Of a stretch of 64,000 nt of DNA, positions 9,723-18,637 are shown piece after piece. Origin of the DNA: Collimonas fungivorans Ter331. GTDB lineage: Bacteria; Pseudomonadota; Gammaproteobacteria; Burkholderiales; Burkholderiaceae_D. How positions within the stretch are numbered: the stretch's first letter is position 1; every line of letters begins with the position of its first letter. A model generated the notes under the pieces. It saw only the letters and a program-made list of their open reading frames with translations. It ran no database searches and had not been told where the DNA came from. Made by a program: the position numbers and the translations under genes. Where the stretch lies: positions 4,236,542-4,300,541 of the forward strand of contig NC_015856.1 of the NCBI RefSeq assembly GCF_000221045.1, read 5' to 3'.

Positions 9723-10918
9723 GTCAATCCACTGAGCATATTGATCAGCAGCGGGCCGAAGTCGATATCGCCATCTGCGGCGCCGGTCCGGTCGGCCTAT
9801 GCCTGGCCGCCTTGCTGGTCAAGCGCGGCGTGGCCGCCGACCGCATTGCCCTGATCGACGCCAAGACGGTCGAGCAGGCAAGGCAGGATCCGCGCTCGAT
9901 TGCACTGTCCTACGGCAGCCGCCAGATCCTGCAAGAGGTCGGCGCCTGGCCGATTGCGGCCACTGCCATCCACCAGATCCACGTATCGCGCCGCGCGCAT
10001 TTCGGCCGCACCCTGATCCAGCGCGAAGAATTCCAGCTGCCGGCGCTTGGCTACGTCACGCGTTACGGCACCCTGGTCACCGCCTTGGCTGCATTGCCGG
10101 CGCTGGCCGCCGTCCATTTGCTGAGACCGGTGCAAGTCAGTTCCAGCACCGAACAAGACGACGCTGTGGAACTGCAATTGTCGGACGGCCGTACGCTGCG
10201 CAGCAAACTGCTGGTGCAGGCCGAAGGCGGCCTGTTCGGCGCCCAGGACGACAAGTCGCTGCAGCGCGACTACCAGCAGATTGGCATCGTCGCCCACGTC
10301 CAGAGCAGCGCGCCGGTTGCGCACCGCGCATTCGAACGCTTTACCGACCAGGGTCCGCTGGCGCTGCTGCCGCAGGATGACGGTCACGGCAACAACTATG
10401 CCTTGGTATGGTGTGTGCGCCCCGCCATGGCAAACGAACTGCTGGCGCTGGACGATGCGGCGTTCCTGGCTGCGCTGGCGCAGGCTTTCGGCGGCCGCCT
10501 CGGGCGATTTACCAAAACCTCGGCCCGCAACAGTTTCCCGCTCGGCCTGAATGCGCGCCCGGCAGCCACCGCCAGGACCGTCGCCATCGGCAATGCCGCG
10601 CAAACCCTACACCCGGTCGCCGGCCAGGGTTTGAACCTGGGTCTGCGCGACGCCACGGTGCTGGCGCGTTTGCTGGCCAGCGAGGCCGGCAGCATTGGGC
10701 CAAATATCGGGCCAGATGCGCTGCATCAGTTTGCCTTGGCCAGAAAGACAGACCGAAGTTTGACCATCCACCTCACCGACGTCATGGCGCGCATCTTCGC
10801 CAGCGCTCCCGACGGCGCCCTGTCGCAAACCCTGCTCGGTTTATCGCTGGGGCTGGTCGATGTGGTGAAACCCGCCAGGCGCCTGCTGGCGCAGCAAATG
10901 ATGTTTGGCCGACGCTGA
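9719..10918 (+). CDS. FAD-dependent ubiquinone-biosynthesis hydroxylase, UbiH/UbiF/VisC family
   Basis: Aromatic-ring monooxygenase of the family that adds hydroxyl groups during ubiquinone synthesis at the inner membrane. The 399-residue protein begins with a Rossmann FAD site (IAICGAGPVGLCLAALL), has a DPRSIALSYGSRQ segment, and the second FAD motif near GNAAQTLHPVAGQGLNLGLRDA, the family hallmark. I cannot say whether it is the C4, C5 or C6 hydroxylase. It starts in an ATGA overlap with the HAD hydrolase and is followed by a strong terminator shared with pntB on the other strand. Confidence 0.88.
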   Translation: MSQSTEHIDQQRAEVDIAICGAGPVGLCLAALLVKRGVAADRIALIDAKTVEQARQDPRSIALSYGSRQILQEVGAWPIAATAIHQIHVSRRAHFGRTLIQREEFQLPALGYVTRYGTLVTALAALPALAAVHLLRPVQVSSSTEQDDAVELQLSDGRTLRSKLLVQAEGGLFGAQDDKSLQRDYQQIGIVAHVQSSAPVAHRAFERFTDQGPLALLPQDDGHGNNYALVWCVRPAMANELLALDDAAFLAALAQAFGGRLGRFTKTSARNSFPLGLNARPAATARTVAIGNAAQTLHPVAGQGLNLGLRDATVLARLLASEAGSIGPNIGPDALHQFALARKTDRSLTIHLTDVMARIFASAPDGALSQTLLGLSLGLVDVVKPARRLLAQQMMFGRR

Positions 10919-10938
10919 ATCACGCCCGCTCGCACGAT

Positions 10939-10976
10939 AAAAAAGCCGCAGCAGTTTTACCTGATGCGGCTTTTTT
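10939..10976. terminator. Bidirectional rho-independent terminator
   Basis: Perfect 12-bp arms AAAAAAGCCGCA and TGCGGCTTTTTT around a 14-base loop, giving a U-tract on both strands. It lies between the converging ends of the UbiH-type gene and pntB. Confidence 0.9.
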
Positions 10977-10994
10977 AACGAGAACAGTCAGCGT

Positions 10995-12431
10995 CTATTC
11001 AACTGCTTTCACCATATCTTCAATCACCTTCTTGGCGTCGCCGAACACCATCATGGTCTTGTCCATGTAGAACAGTTCGTTGTCGAGCCCGGCATAGCCG
11101 GCAGCCATCGAGCGCTTGTTGACGATCACGGTCTTGGCTTTATAGACTTCCAGGATAGGCATGCCGGCGATCGACGATTTCGGATCTTTCGCGGCAGGAT
11201 TGACGACATCGTTGGCGCCCAGCACCAGCACCACGTCGGCCTGGGCGAATTCGCCGTTGATGTCTTCCATCTCGAACACCTGGTCGTAAGGCACTTCCGC
11301 TTCCGCCAGCAGCACGTTCATGTGGCCAGGCATGCGCCCCGCCACCGGGTGGATCGCGTATTTGACGATCACGCCCTTGTGCGTCAGCTTCTCGGTCAGC
11401 TCCTTCAAGGCGTGCTGCGCGCGCGCCACCGCCAGGCCGTAGCCCGGGACGATGATCACGGTTTCCGCATTGCCCATCAGGAAAGCGGCGTCATCGGCCG
11501 AACCGGATTTCACCGGCCGCTGCTGTTGCGCCGCGCCGCCGGTGGCAGCCGCCGCATCGCCGCCGAAGCCGCCCAGGATGACGTTAAAGAACGAGCGGTT
11601 CATGGCCTTGCACATGATGTAGGACAGGATTGCACCGCTCGAGCCGACCAGCGAACCGGCGATGATCAGCATCGAGTTGTTCAGCGAGAAGCCGATGCCG
11701 GCAGCCGCCCAGCCGGAATAGCTGTTGAGCATCGAAACTACCACCGGCATGTCGGCGCCGCCGATCGGGATGATGATCAGCACGCCGAGGATGAAAGCGA
11801 TCAGCGCCATCAGGATGAACGGCAGCCAGGCCTGGGTCAGTACAAAAATGATGCCGAGGCCGATCATCGCCACCGCCAGCAGCAGGTTGATGAAATGCTG
11901 GCCGCGGAAACTCACCGGCGCGCCCTGGAACAGGCGGAACTTGTATTTGCCCGACAGTTTGCCGAAAGCGATCACCGAACCGGAGAAGGTAATCGCGCCG
12001 ACGAAGGTGCCGATGAACAGTTCGATGCGGTTGCCGGTCGGCAGTGCTTCGCCGTGCGCAGCGATACCGAAAGCCCAAGGCTCCGACACCGCGGCGACCG
12101 CAATACACACTGCCGCCAGGCCGATCAGCGAGTGCATCGCCGCCACCAGCTCCGGCATCTTGGTCATCTCGACCCGCTTGGCCAGCATGGCGCCGATGCC
12201 GCCGCCTACCACCACGCCGCCGGCCACCAGCCAGAAGCCGAGGCCGGCTCCCTGCGATTCAGCCTTCAGCTTGACGATCAGGGCAATCGTGGTCACCACC
12301 GCGATCGCCATGCCGGCCATGCCGAATGCATTGCCGCGCCGCGCCGAAGACGGATGCGACAAACCCTTGAGCGCCTGGATGAAGCAGACCGAGGCGATCA
12401 GGTACAACAAGGTCACCAGGTTCATGCTCAT
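10995..12431 (-). CDS. pntB: NAD(P) transhydrogenase subunit beta
   Basis: Membrane and NADP(H)-binding subunit of the proton-translocating transhydrogenase, which uses the proton gradient to make NADPH from NADH. The 478-residue product has about eight to nine hydrophobic helices in the first 270 residues and a soluble C-terminal domain (domain III) with VIIVPGYGLAVARAQHAL and the VLVLGANDVVNPAA / KRSMAAGYAGLDNELF NADP-binding segments. It starts with ATGs at 12431 and 12425; the first overlaps the pntAb stop as ATGA. Confidence 0.95.
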   Translation of the reverse strand: MSMNLVTLLYLIASVCFIQALKGLSHPSSARRGNAFGMAGMAIAVVTTIALIVKLKAESQGAGLGFWLVAGGVVVGGGIGAMLAKRVEMTKMPELVAAMHSLIGLAAVCIAVAAVSEPWAFGIAAHGEALPTGNRIELFIGTFVGAITFSGSVIAFGKLSGKYKFRLFQGAPVSFRGQHFINLLLAVAMIGLGIIFVLTQAWLPFILMALIAFILGVLIIIPIGGADMPVVVSMLNSYSGWAAAGIGFSLNNSMLIIAGSLVGSSGAILSYIMCKAMNRSFFNVILGGFGGDAAAATGGAAQQQRPVKSGSADDAAFLMGNAETVIIVPGYGLAVARAQHALKELTEKLTHKGVIVKYAIHPVAGRMPGHMNVLLAEAEVPYDQVFEMEDINGEFAQADVVLVLGANDVVNPAAKDPKSSIAGMPILEVYKAKTVIVNKRSMAAGYAGLDNELFYMDKTMMVFGDAKKVIEDMVKAVE

Positions 12432-12754
12432 TGCTGCGCTCCCTCTTTGGCGGCAGGTTTTGCCTTAGGCTCTTTTTTCTTGAACATTTCCAGCATGCGC
12501 TGGGTCACCAGGAAGCCGCCGAATACATTGACGGCCGCCAGCGCCACCGCCAGCGTGCCGGCGATCTGGCCGACGATGCCTTCGGTCAGGCCGGCCGCCA
12601 GCATGGCGCCGATGATGATGATGGCGGAAATGGCGTTGGTGACTGCCATCAGCGGCGTATGCAGTGCCGGTGTAACGGTCCAGACCACGTGGTAACCGAC
12701 GTAGATCGCCAGTACGAAAATGATCAGGTTGGTGATGGTGTGCGTGACTTCCAT
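12428..12754 (-). CDS. pntAb: NAD(P) transhydrogenase subunit alpha part 2 (membrane segment)
   Basis: A 108-residue membrane protein with three hydrophobic helices (YVGYHVVWTVTPALHTPLM, NAISAIIIIGAMLAAG and IAGTLAVALAAVNVFGGF) corresponding to the C-terminal membrane region that is fused to PntA in E. coli. The split PntAa/PntAb arrangement is common in beta-proteobacteria. A Lys-rich cytosolic tail follows. The gene overlaps pntB by ATGA; panD lies 55 bases upstream. Confidence 0.93.
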   Translation of the reverse strand: MEVTHTITNLIIFVLAIYVGYHVVWTVTPALHTPLMAVTNAISAIIIIGAMLAAGLTEGIVGQIAGTLAVALAAVNVFGGFLVTQRMLEMFKKKEPKAKPAAKEGAQQ

Positions 12755-12809
12755 GGTTTCCCCTTGATAGAAGGACAGCGCCGCCGATTTGCGCAGCTGG
12801 CGCTTCGCC

Positions 12810-13172
12810 TTAGATTTTCTTCAGGCCGGTAATCCGGTTGTTGTCGTCGACAAACACCACTTTCGGCACGTAACTGCCGGCCTCTTCATTCGAAAGCGGA
12901 GCATAGGTGCAGATGATCAGCAGGTCGCCCAGGTGGGCGCAGCGGGCAGCCGCGCCGTTCAGGGAAATCTCGCCGCTGCCGCGCTTGCCGCGGATCGCAT
13001 AAGTCGAGAAACGCTGGCCGTTGTTGACGTTGTACAGCTCGATCTTTTCAAACTCGCGGATGTCGGCCGCTTCCAGCAGGTCTTCATCGATCCCGCAAGA
13101 GCCCTCGTAGTGCAGGTCAGCCTGGGTGACGGTTGCGCGATGGATCTTGGCGCGCAGCATGATGCGTTGCAT
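12810..13172 (-). CDS. panD: Aspartate 1-decarboxylase proenzyme
   Basis: Makes beta-alanine from aspartate for pantothenate and CoA. The 120-residue product starts at the ATG at 13172 ([20 protein letters not shown]); a longer upstream frame is an artefact. The self-cleavage site is intact: Gly24-Ser25 in [11 protein letters not shown], where Ser25 becomes the pyruvoyl group, and R/K residues and Tyr in the [19 protein letters not shown] segment are conserved. It lies between pntAa (80-base gap) and pntAb (55-base gap), all on the minus strand, so it appears embedded in the transhydrogenase operon. Confidence 0.95.
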   Translation of the reverse strand: MQRIMLRAKIHRATVTQADLHYEGSCGIDEDLLEAADIREFEKIELYNVNNGQRFSTYAIRGKRGSGEISLNGAAARCAHLGDLLIICTYAPLSNEEAGSYVPKVVFVDDNNRITGLKKI

Positions 13173-13252
13173 ATCTTGTTTCTCCAATTTTATGTCTTTA
13201 CAAAGAGCCCCAGGCCAAAGCCTGGTCGCCCCTTTACAACCATTGATTAATT

Positions 13253-14368
13253 TTATTTGCGCAGCACTTCGCCGCCGCTGCACAGCAAGGTGGCGGCCAC
13301 GATATCGTCCTCGCGGTTGATCACCAGGCCGCCTTCGGCGTTGATGATCAGCTTGAGGAAATCGAGCAGGTTGCGCGCATACAGCGCCGAAGCGTCGGCC
13401 GCCACCAGCGCCGCCAGGTTGCCTTCGCCGATGATGTGGACGCCGTGCCTGATGACAGTTTTTCCGCTTTCCGACAGCGGGCAGTTGCCGCCCTGGTCAA
13501 CCGCCATGTCGAGGATCACCGAACCCGGCTTCATCGCCTTGACGGTGTCTTCGCTGATCAGCACCGGCGCCTTGCGGCCGGGAATCAGGGCGGTGGTGAT
13601 GATGATGTCGGCCTGCTTGGCGCGTTCATGCACCAGCTCGGCCTGGCGCCGCATCCAGTCGGCCGGCATCGGCCGCGCGTAGCCGCCCACGCCCTGGGCG
13701 ATTTCCTTTTCTTCATCGGTGATGAAAGGCACGTCCAGGAATTTCGCGCCGAGCGACTCGATCTGTTCTTTCACTGCAGGCCGCACATCGGAAGCTTCGA
13801 TCACGGCGCCGAGGCGCTTGGCGGTGGCGATTGCTTGCAAACCAGCAACACCGGCGCCCATGATCAGCATCCGCGCCGCTTTCACGGTGCCGGCGGCGGT
13901 CATCAGCATCGGCATGAAACGCTGATAGGTATTGGCCGCCATCAGCACCGCCTTGTAGCCGGCGATGTTGGCTTGCGACGACAGCACGTCCATCGATTGC
14001 GCACGCGAAGTGCGCGGCGCCGCTTCCAGCGCGAAGGCGGTCAGGCCATGGCTTGCCATAACAGCAATATTGTCGGCATCAAAAGGGTTCAACATGCCGA
14101 CCACGACCGTGCCGCTTTTCAGCAACGCCAGTTCGTCGCTGCTGGGGGCACGCACCTTGAGCACGGTTTCCACGCCGAATGCCGCCGCCGCGGTGACTAC
14201 CTCGGCGCCGGCCGCAGCGTAAGCTTCGTCGGTGATGCTGGACGAAATGCCCGCGCCAGACTGCACCAGCACCTGGTGTTTGGCCGCCACCAGCTTCTTT
14301 ACCGTCTCCGGAGTCGCAGCAACCCGGGTTTCGCCAGGCCGCGTCTCGGCGGGGATGCCGATTTTCAT
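13253..14368 (-). CDS. pntAa: NAD(P) transhydrogenase subunit alpha part 1 (NAD-binding)
   Basis: Soluble NAD(H)-binding subunit (domain I) of the proton-translocating transhydrogenase, related to alanine dehydrogenase. The 371-residue protein opens [20 protein letters not shown], contains the [23 protein letters not shown] Rossmann loop near residues 165-185 and the [13 protein letters not shown] mobile-loop region. The ATG at 14368 has a good Shine-Dalgarno (GGGAGAAG) five bases upstream. First gene of the pntAa-panD-pntAb-pntB run. Confidence 0.95.
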   Translation of the reverse strand: MKIGIPAETRPGETRVAATPETVKKLVAAKHQVLVQSGAGISSSITDEAYAAAGAEVVTAAAAFGVETVLKVRAPSSDELALLKSGTVVVGMLNPFDADNIAVMASHGLTAFALEAAPRTSRAQSMDVLSSQANIAGYKAVLMAANTYQRFMPMLMTAAGTVKAARMLIMGAGVAGLQAIATAKRLGAVIEASDVRPAVKEQIESLGAKFLDVPFITDEEKEIAQGVGGYARPMPADWMRRQAELVHERAKQADIIITTALIPGRKAPVLISEDTVKAMKPGSVILDMAVDQGGNCPLSESGKTVIRHGVHIIGEGNLAALVAADASALYARNLLDFLKLIINAEGGLVINREDDIVAATLLCSGGEVLRK

Positions 14369-14696
14369 GTACTTCTCCCACTATGTTAAGAATTCTTTGG
14401 ATTTGCCGAGGACAGGATAACTCGCCACCCGTCGAGGCCAGGCGGCGCTTAAAGTCTGCCTTGTCAATTAGCTGTATGGAATCTTACACGGAAAAATTGC
14501 GGCTCAACAACCAGAGGTCTTGATGTAGGTTATTTATCCTAAAATTAATCCGTCGTTGCGAATATGGCTACAATCACCTCCGCTTTCGTGCTAGGACGCT
14601 GCAGGCGCCATCCTTGGCCCGCTGCCCCCTGCTTCTGGCCGGCTTCTCATCGAAAACCGGCAGGCAAGTTAAAATATCGGATTAACCGAGGAATTT
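14369..14696. other. Intergenic region between divergent pntAa and Nudix gene
   Basis: About 330 bases, more AT-rich than its flanks around 14500-14580, with no convincing open frame. It must hold the divergent promoters. A TACAAT hexamer is at 14569-14574, but no matching -35 element sits at normal spacing, so I do not call a promoter. Confidence 0.5.
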
Positions 14697-15182
14697 ATGA
14701 CTGACGTTTGGAAACCCGCCGTCACAGTTGCCGCGATCATAGAGCGCGACGGGCGCTTCTTGCTGATTGAAGAAGCGACCAGTGACGGCATCCGCATCAA
14801 CCAGCCAGCCGGCCATCTCGATCCCAACGAGTCGCTGGCGCAGGCGGTCGTGCGCGAAACGCTGGAAGAAACGGCGCATGACTTCACCCCTACCGCGCTG
14901 GTCGGCATGTACATGGCGCGTTATGTATCGGTGCGCACCGGCAAAGCGGTCACTTACTTGCGTTTCGCGTTCTGCGGCGACCTTGGCGCCCGCCACGATC
15001 AGGCGCTCGACCATGGCATCTTGCGCACCCTGTGGATGTCGCGCGACGAACTGGCGGCCTGTCCGGAACGCCACCGCAGTCCGCAAGTGCTGCTGTGCAT
15101 CGACGATTACCTGCGCGGCCAGCGCGCGCCGCTGTCCATGCTGAACACCCATCCAAGCGCCTGCGGGGTGGCCCATGTCTAG
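14697..15182 (+). CDS. Nudix hydrolase, NudJ-like
   Basis: A nucleoside-diphosphate-linked-substrate hydrolase. The 161-residue protein has a complete Nudix box: [25 protein letters not shown] fits G-x5-E-x7-REUxEE, with the metal-binding glutamates present. In proteobacteria this gene commonly precedes mnmA and is called NudJ, a thiamine/nucleotide pyrophosphatase; I rely on that context for the subgroup. The last 8 bases overlap the start of mnmA, suggesting translational coupling. Confidence 0.88.
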   Translation: MTDVWKPAVTVAAIIERDGRFLLIEEATSDGIRINQPAGHLDPNESLAQAVVRETLEETAHDFTPTALVGMYMARYVSVRTGKAVTYLRFAFCGDLGARHDQALDHGILRTLWMSRDELAACPERHRSPQVLLCIDDYLRGQRAPLSMLNTHPSACGVAHV

Positions 15183-16296
15183 TAAAAAACGCGTGGTCAT
15201 CGGCATGTCGGGCGGGGTCGATTCCTCCGTTTCGGCGTGGATGCTGAAACAGCAGGGTTATGAAGTGATCGGCCTGTTCATGAAGAACTGGGAAGATGAC
15301 GACGATTCCGAATACTGCTCGACGCGGCAGGACTGGATCGATGCGGTCAGCGTGGCCGATGTGATCGGTGTCGATATCGAAGCAGTCAATTTCGCCGCCG
15401 AGTACAAGGACCGGGTATTCGCCGAATTCCTGCGCGAGTACCAGGCCGGGCGCACGCCCAACCCGGACGTGCTGTGCAATGCCGAAATCAAGTTCAAGGC
15501 CTTCCTCGACCATGCCATGAAACTGGGCGCGGACCTGATCGCCACCGGCCACTACGCGCGCGTGCGGCAGGCCGATTCCGGCCGCTTCGAACTGCTGAAG
15601 GCGGTCGACGCCAGCAAGGACCAGAGTTATTTCCTGCACCGCCTGAACCAGTCGCAGCTGTCGCGCACCTTGTTCCCGCTGGGCGAAATCCAGAAAACCG
15701 AAGTGCGCAAGATCGCCGAGCAGATCCAGTTGCCGAACGCCAAGAAGAAGGATTCGACCGGCATCTGCTTTATCGGCGAACGGCCGTTCCGTGAATTCCT
15801 GAACCGCTACCTGTCATATAAACCGGGGCCGATGAAGACACCCGATGGCGATGTGGTGGGCGAGCATGTCGGCTTGAGTTTTTACACGCTGGGCCAGCGC
15901 AAGGGCATCGGCCTGGGCGGCATGAAAACGCACAAGAATGCCGGCGGCGACAGCGATCCCTGGTATGTCGCCAGGAAAGATGTGGAAAACAACACTTTGT
16001 ACATCGTTCAGGGCCATGATCACCCATGGCTGCTGTCGTCGACGCTGCAGGCGGGCCAGCTCAGCTGGGTCGCGGGAGAAGCGCCGGGCAGCGGCCAGCT
16101 GTCGGCCAAGACACGCTACCGGCAAGCCGACATGGCTTGCACGTTTGACAGCCTGCGGTTGCCTGAAGCGGAAAATTTCGCGCTCAGTTTCAGCGATCCG
16201 CAGTGGGCCGTCACTCCTGGACAATCTGCCGTGCTGTACGATGGCGATATCTGCCTCGGCGGCGGCATCATCGAATCATCCGGCAACATCGCCTGA
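15175..16296 (+). CDS. mnmA: tRNA-specific 2-thiouridylase MnmA
   Basis: Installs the sulphur of 2-thiouridine at wobble position 34 of Lys, Glu and Gln tRNAs, taking sulphur through a Tus/TusE-like relay. The 373-residue product has the ATP-pyrophosphatase P-loop [10 protein letters not shown] near residue 10, the catalytic nucleophile cysteine in [14 protein letters not shown] and the sulphur-shuttling cysteine in [16 protein letters not shown]. Length matches E. coli MnmA (368). It starts inside the end of the Nudix gene. Confidence 0.96.
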   Translation: MSSKKRVVIGMSGGVDSSVSAWMLKQQGYEVIGLFMKNWEDDDDSEYCSTRQDWIDAVSVADVIGVDIEAVNFAAEYKDRVFAEFLREYQAGRTPNPDVLCNAEIKFKAFLDHAMKLGADLIATGHYARVRQADSGRFELLKAVDASKDQSYFLHRLNQSQLSRTLFPLGEIQKTEVRKIAEQIQLPNAKKKDSTGICFIGERPFREFLNRYLSYKPGPMKTPDGDVVGEHVGLSFYTLGQRKGIGLGGMKTHKNAGGDSDPWYVARKDVENNTLYIVQGHDHPWLLSSTLQAGQLSWVAGEAPGSGQLSAKTRYRQADMACTFDSLRLPEAENFALSFSDPQWAVTPGQSAVLYDGDICLGGGIIESSGNIA

Positions 16297-16310
16297 TTTC
16301 CGGTTTTTTC

Positions 16311-16341
16311 CTGGTTTTGCATCTTCCTGATGCAAAACCAG
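16311..16341 (+). terminator. Strong stem-loop after mnmA (no U-tract)
   Basis: Perfect 12-bp arms (CTGGTTTTGCAT / ATGCAAAACCAG) around a 7-base loop, 15 bases after the mnmA stop. The expected U-tract is absent on either strand, so it may stabilise the 3' end or act with Rho rather than terminate alone. Confidence 0.5.
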
Positions 16342-16637
16342 CGTCCCGCTACAGCCGCCTGTCCTGGTTCGCGCTGATTTCCATTCCTGCCTAACGTAAT
16401 TGGGTTGCGCATTGCACCAAAAAGTTCCTTTTTATTATTGCCATTTTAGGAACAGTCAATTTCCAATATGGCCATTTATTGTTGATCGTGAAGCCTCTAC
16501 ACTTTGTTTCATCGATGGACGCAACACACAAGCAACCGCAGCAAATGCAAGTGCGCCGCTCACCGAGGCAGGACCCGACGGGCTGCACCAAGCCTGTTCC
16601 GCCGAGCCCGCTGCCATCAACCTTATCGGAGAAAAAG
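16342..16637. other. Intergenic region upstream of the DUF4148 gene
   Basis: About 300 bases with no convincing gene. The in-frame extension upstream of the DUF4148 start is Pro/Arg/Gln-rich and lacks a plausible start, so it is treated as leader. Probably carries the promoter of the small secreted protein. Confidence 0.4.
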
Positions 16638-16910
16638 ATGAACATGAAACAAGTTATCGCAGGTTTTGCAATTTTGGCTGCCGCTGGCAGCGCTTTGGCC
16701 GACGCTCCATATCCTCCTGAAACACCGTTTGCGTCGACCAAATCGCGCGCCGATGTCCAGGCTGAACTGGTGCAGGCCCAGAAAGACGGTTCGCTGGCAG
16801 TGGCCCGCAACCAGTACCCTGTCGTTGCAGCCGTAGGCCAGCCGGAAACCCGTGCCGAGGTAGTGAGCCAGCTCAACAAGGCAGAGCCGTCGGTCTATAA
16901 CGGCAACTAA
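16638..16910 (+). CDS. Small secreted DUF4148 protein
   Basis: A 90-residue protein: signal peptide MNMKQVIAGFAILAAAGSALA, then a short mature region with the DUF4148 hallmark SRADVQAELVQAQKDG and a second half ending QPETRAEVVSQLNKAE. Family members are abundant in Burkholderiales, usually stand-alone and of unknown function. The start at 16638 follows GGAGAAAAAG; the longer frame from 16479 lacks sense. Monocistronic, closed by a terminator at 16973. Confidence 0.85.
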   Translation: MNMKQVIAGFAILAAAGSALADAPYPPETPFASTKSRADVQAELVQAQKDGSLAVARNQYPVVAAVGQPETRAEVVSQLNKAEPSVYNGN

Positions 16911-16972
16911 GCTGCAATTAAGTTGTAGAAGCATCTGATGCAACACTGATCCAGCGAGTTTCAGAGTTACAC

Positions 16973-17000
16973 AAAACGCCAGCCTAGCTGGCGTTTTGCT
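16973..17000 (+). terminator. Rho-independent terminator of the DUF4148 gene
   Basis: Arms AAAACGCCAGC and GCTGGCGTTTT with a 3-base loop and a short T-rich run, 62 bases after the stop. Confidence 0.85.
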
Positions 17001-17110
17001 ATTATTCAGTCACATCCTCGTTCACCGCGTAACCCGGGGTTTTAGTGTAGTGCAAGCGCTGCCGGCAAATAAGCGTTCAGACCTCTCTAATCATTACAAT
17101 TTGGGTTCCC

Positions 17111-18625
17111 ATGCGGTCATATCCTGTCTTCCAGCGTACCCCCTCAGCCAGGCTGCTGCTCGCCGCTTCCCTGGCGCTGCAGTTGCTGCTGTTAAGCGCC
17201 TGCGCCGACTTTTCCGGCATCGACAAGCAATCCAGATTGACCGATGGCAACTCGCTTTCCGGCGGCGCCACACTGGCCAACCTCAGCCAGACCGCATGGC
17301 CGACCGGCGCCTGGTGGCAAAATTATCGCGATCCGCAGCTCGATACCCTGGTGCAGCAAGCCGTGGCCGGCAGCCCCAGCCTGAAGATCGCCCAGGCGCG
17401 CATCCGCCAGGCGTCGTCGCTGGCCGGCGTGGCGCGCGCCGCTACCTTGCCCAAGGTCGGCGCCGAAGCGACCAGCACGCGCGGCTTGTATTCCTCCGAA
17501 TATATCTTCCCGCCGCCGCTGGGCGGCAGCTGGAACTGGGACAATGAAATCACCGTCAAGGCCAGCTACGATCTCGACTTGTGGGACAAGGACCGCAGCG
17601 CGCTCGAATCGGCGCTCGATACCGTCCACGTCAGCGCTGCCGAAGCCCGCAGCGCCCAGCTGAACCTGGAAGTGGCGGTAGTGCGCGGCTACCTGCAGCT
17701 GGCGACCCAATACGCGCTGCGCGATATCGCCGTCACCACGCTGGCGCAGCAAACCTTGATCGCCAGCTTCGCCCAGCGCCGGCTGGCGGCAGGTCTCGGC
17801 ACCCGGCTGGAAGTCAGCCAGGCCGAAACCGCGTTGCCGGACGCGCGCGCCAACATCGAAAAAATCGATGAAAACATCGCCCTGCTGCGCAACCAGATTG
17901 CAGCCTTGAGCGGCCAAGGCCCCGGCAGCGGCGAAGCAATCCAGCGGCCGCAGCTGGCGGCCCGCCTGGTCGGCGCCGACCACAGCGCGCCGCTGGCTAT
18001 CGGCTTGCCCGACAATGTGCCGGCGCACCTGGTCGGCCGCCGTCCAGACGTGATTGCGCAACGCTGGCGAGTGGAGGCGATGGACAAGAATATCGATGTC
18101 GCCAAGGCCGCGTTTTATCCGGACATCAATATTTCCGCCTTCGTCGGCCTGCAAGCGCTCGGCTTCACCAACTTCCTCAGCGCCTCGTCCGCGGTGCGCG
18201 GCGCCGGTCCGGCGATTTCGCTGCCGATTTTTGAAGGCGGCCGCCTGCGCGCCAACCTCGGCGCCCAGACCGCCGCCCTCGACGGCGCCATTGAAAGCTA
18301 CAACAACACGCTGGTGCAGGCGCTGCAAAGCGTGGCCGACCAGATCATCAGGCTGAAATCACAGCAACAGCAGCGCGCGCAGTCGGAACAGGCGCTGGCG
18401 CTGTCGAAGCAATCCTATGACCTGGCCATGCGCGGCTACCAGGCCGGCCTGACTGCCAATATCAATGTGATCCAGACCCAGCTGGTCCTGCTGCAGCAGC
18501 AGATACGGGTAGCGCAGATCCGCGCCAGTTACCTCGACAGCTGGGCGCAGCTGATGCAGGCGCTGGGCGGCGGCCTCGGCGACGATTTGCCGCAACCGGC
18601 CGATGCGGTCGCGGCGGAAAAATAA
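17111..18625 (+). CDS. Outer membrane efflux lipoprotein, NodT/OprM family
   Basis: Trimeric outer-membrane channel of a tripartite efflux pump. The 504-residue protein has a lipoprotein signal with lipobox LLSAC, TolC-type repeats (ITVKASYDLDLWDKDRSA and the later PAISLPIFEGGRLRANLG), long heptad-like helices and the GRRPDVIAQRWRVEAMDKNIDVAKAAFYP segment typical of NodT. It heads a four-gene operon with a FUSC pump, DUF1656 and HlyD adaptor, so it is likely the exit duct for that system. Confidence 0.92.
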   Translation: MRSYPVFQRTPSARLLLAASLALQLLLLSACADFSGIDKQSRLTDGNSLSGGATLANLSQTAWPTGAWWQNYRDPQLDTLVQQAVAGSPSLKIAQARIRQASSLAGVARAATLPKVGAEATSTRGLYSSEYIFPPPLGGSWNWDNEITVKASYDLDLWDKDRSALESALDTVHVSAAEARSAQLNLEVAVVRGYLQLATQYALRDIAVTTLAQQTLIASFAQRRLAAGLGTRLEVSQAETALPDARANIEKIDENIALLRNQIAALSGQGPGSGEAIQRPQLAARLVGADHSAPLAIGLPDNVPAHLVGRRPDVIAQRWRVEAMDKNIDVAKAAFYPDINISAFVGLQALGFTNFLSASSAVRGAGPAISLPIFEGGRLRANLGAQTAALDGAIESYNNTLVQALQSVADQIIRLKSQQQQRAQSEQALALSKQSYDLAMRGYQAGLTANINVIQTQLVLLQQQIRVAQIRASYLDSWAQLMQALGGGLGDDLPQPADAVAAEK

Positions 18626-18637
18626 GCGGCGCCCATC

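Noticed and set aside
14556-14574. TTGCGA ... TACAAT as a promoter of the Nudix-mnmA unit
   Set aside because: Spacing of only 7 bases between the hexamers is incompatible with a sigma70 promoter.
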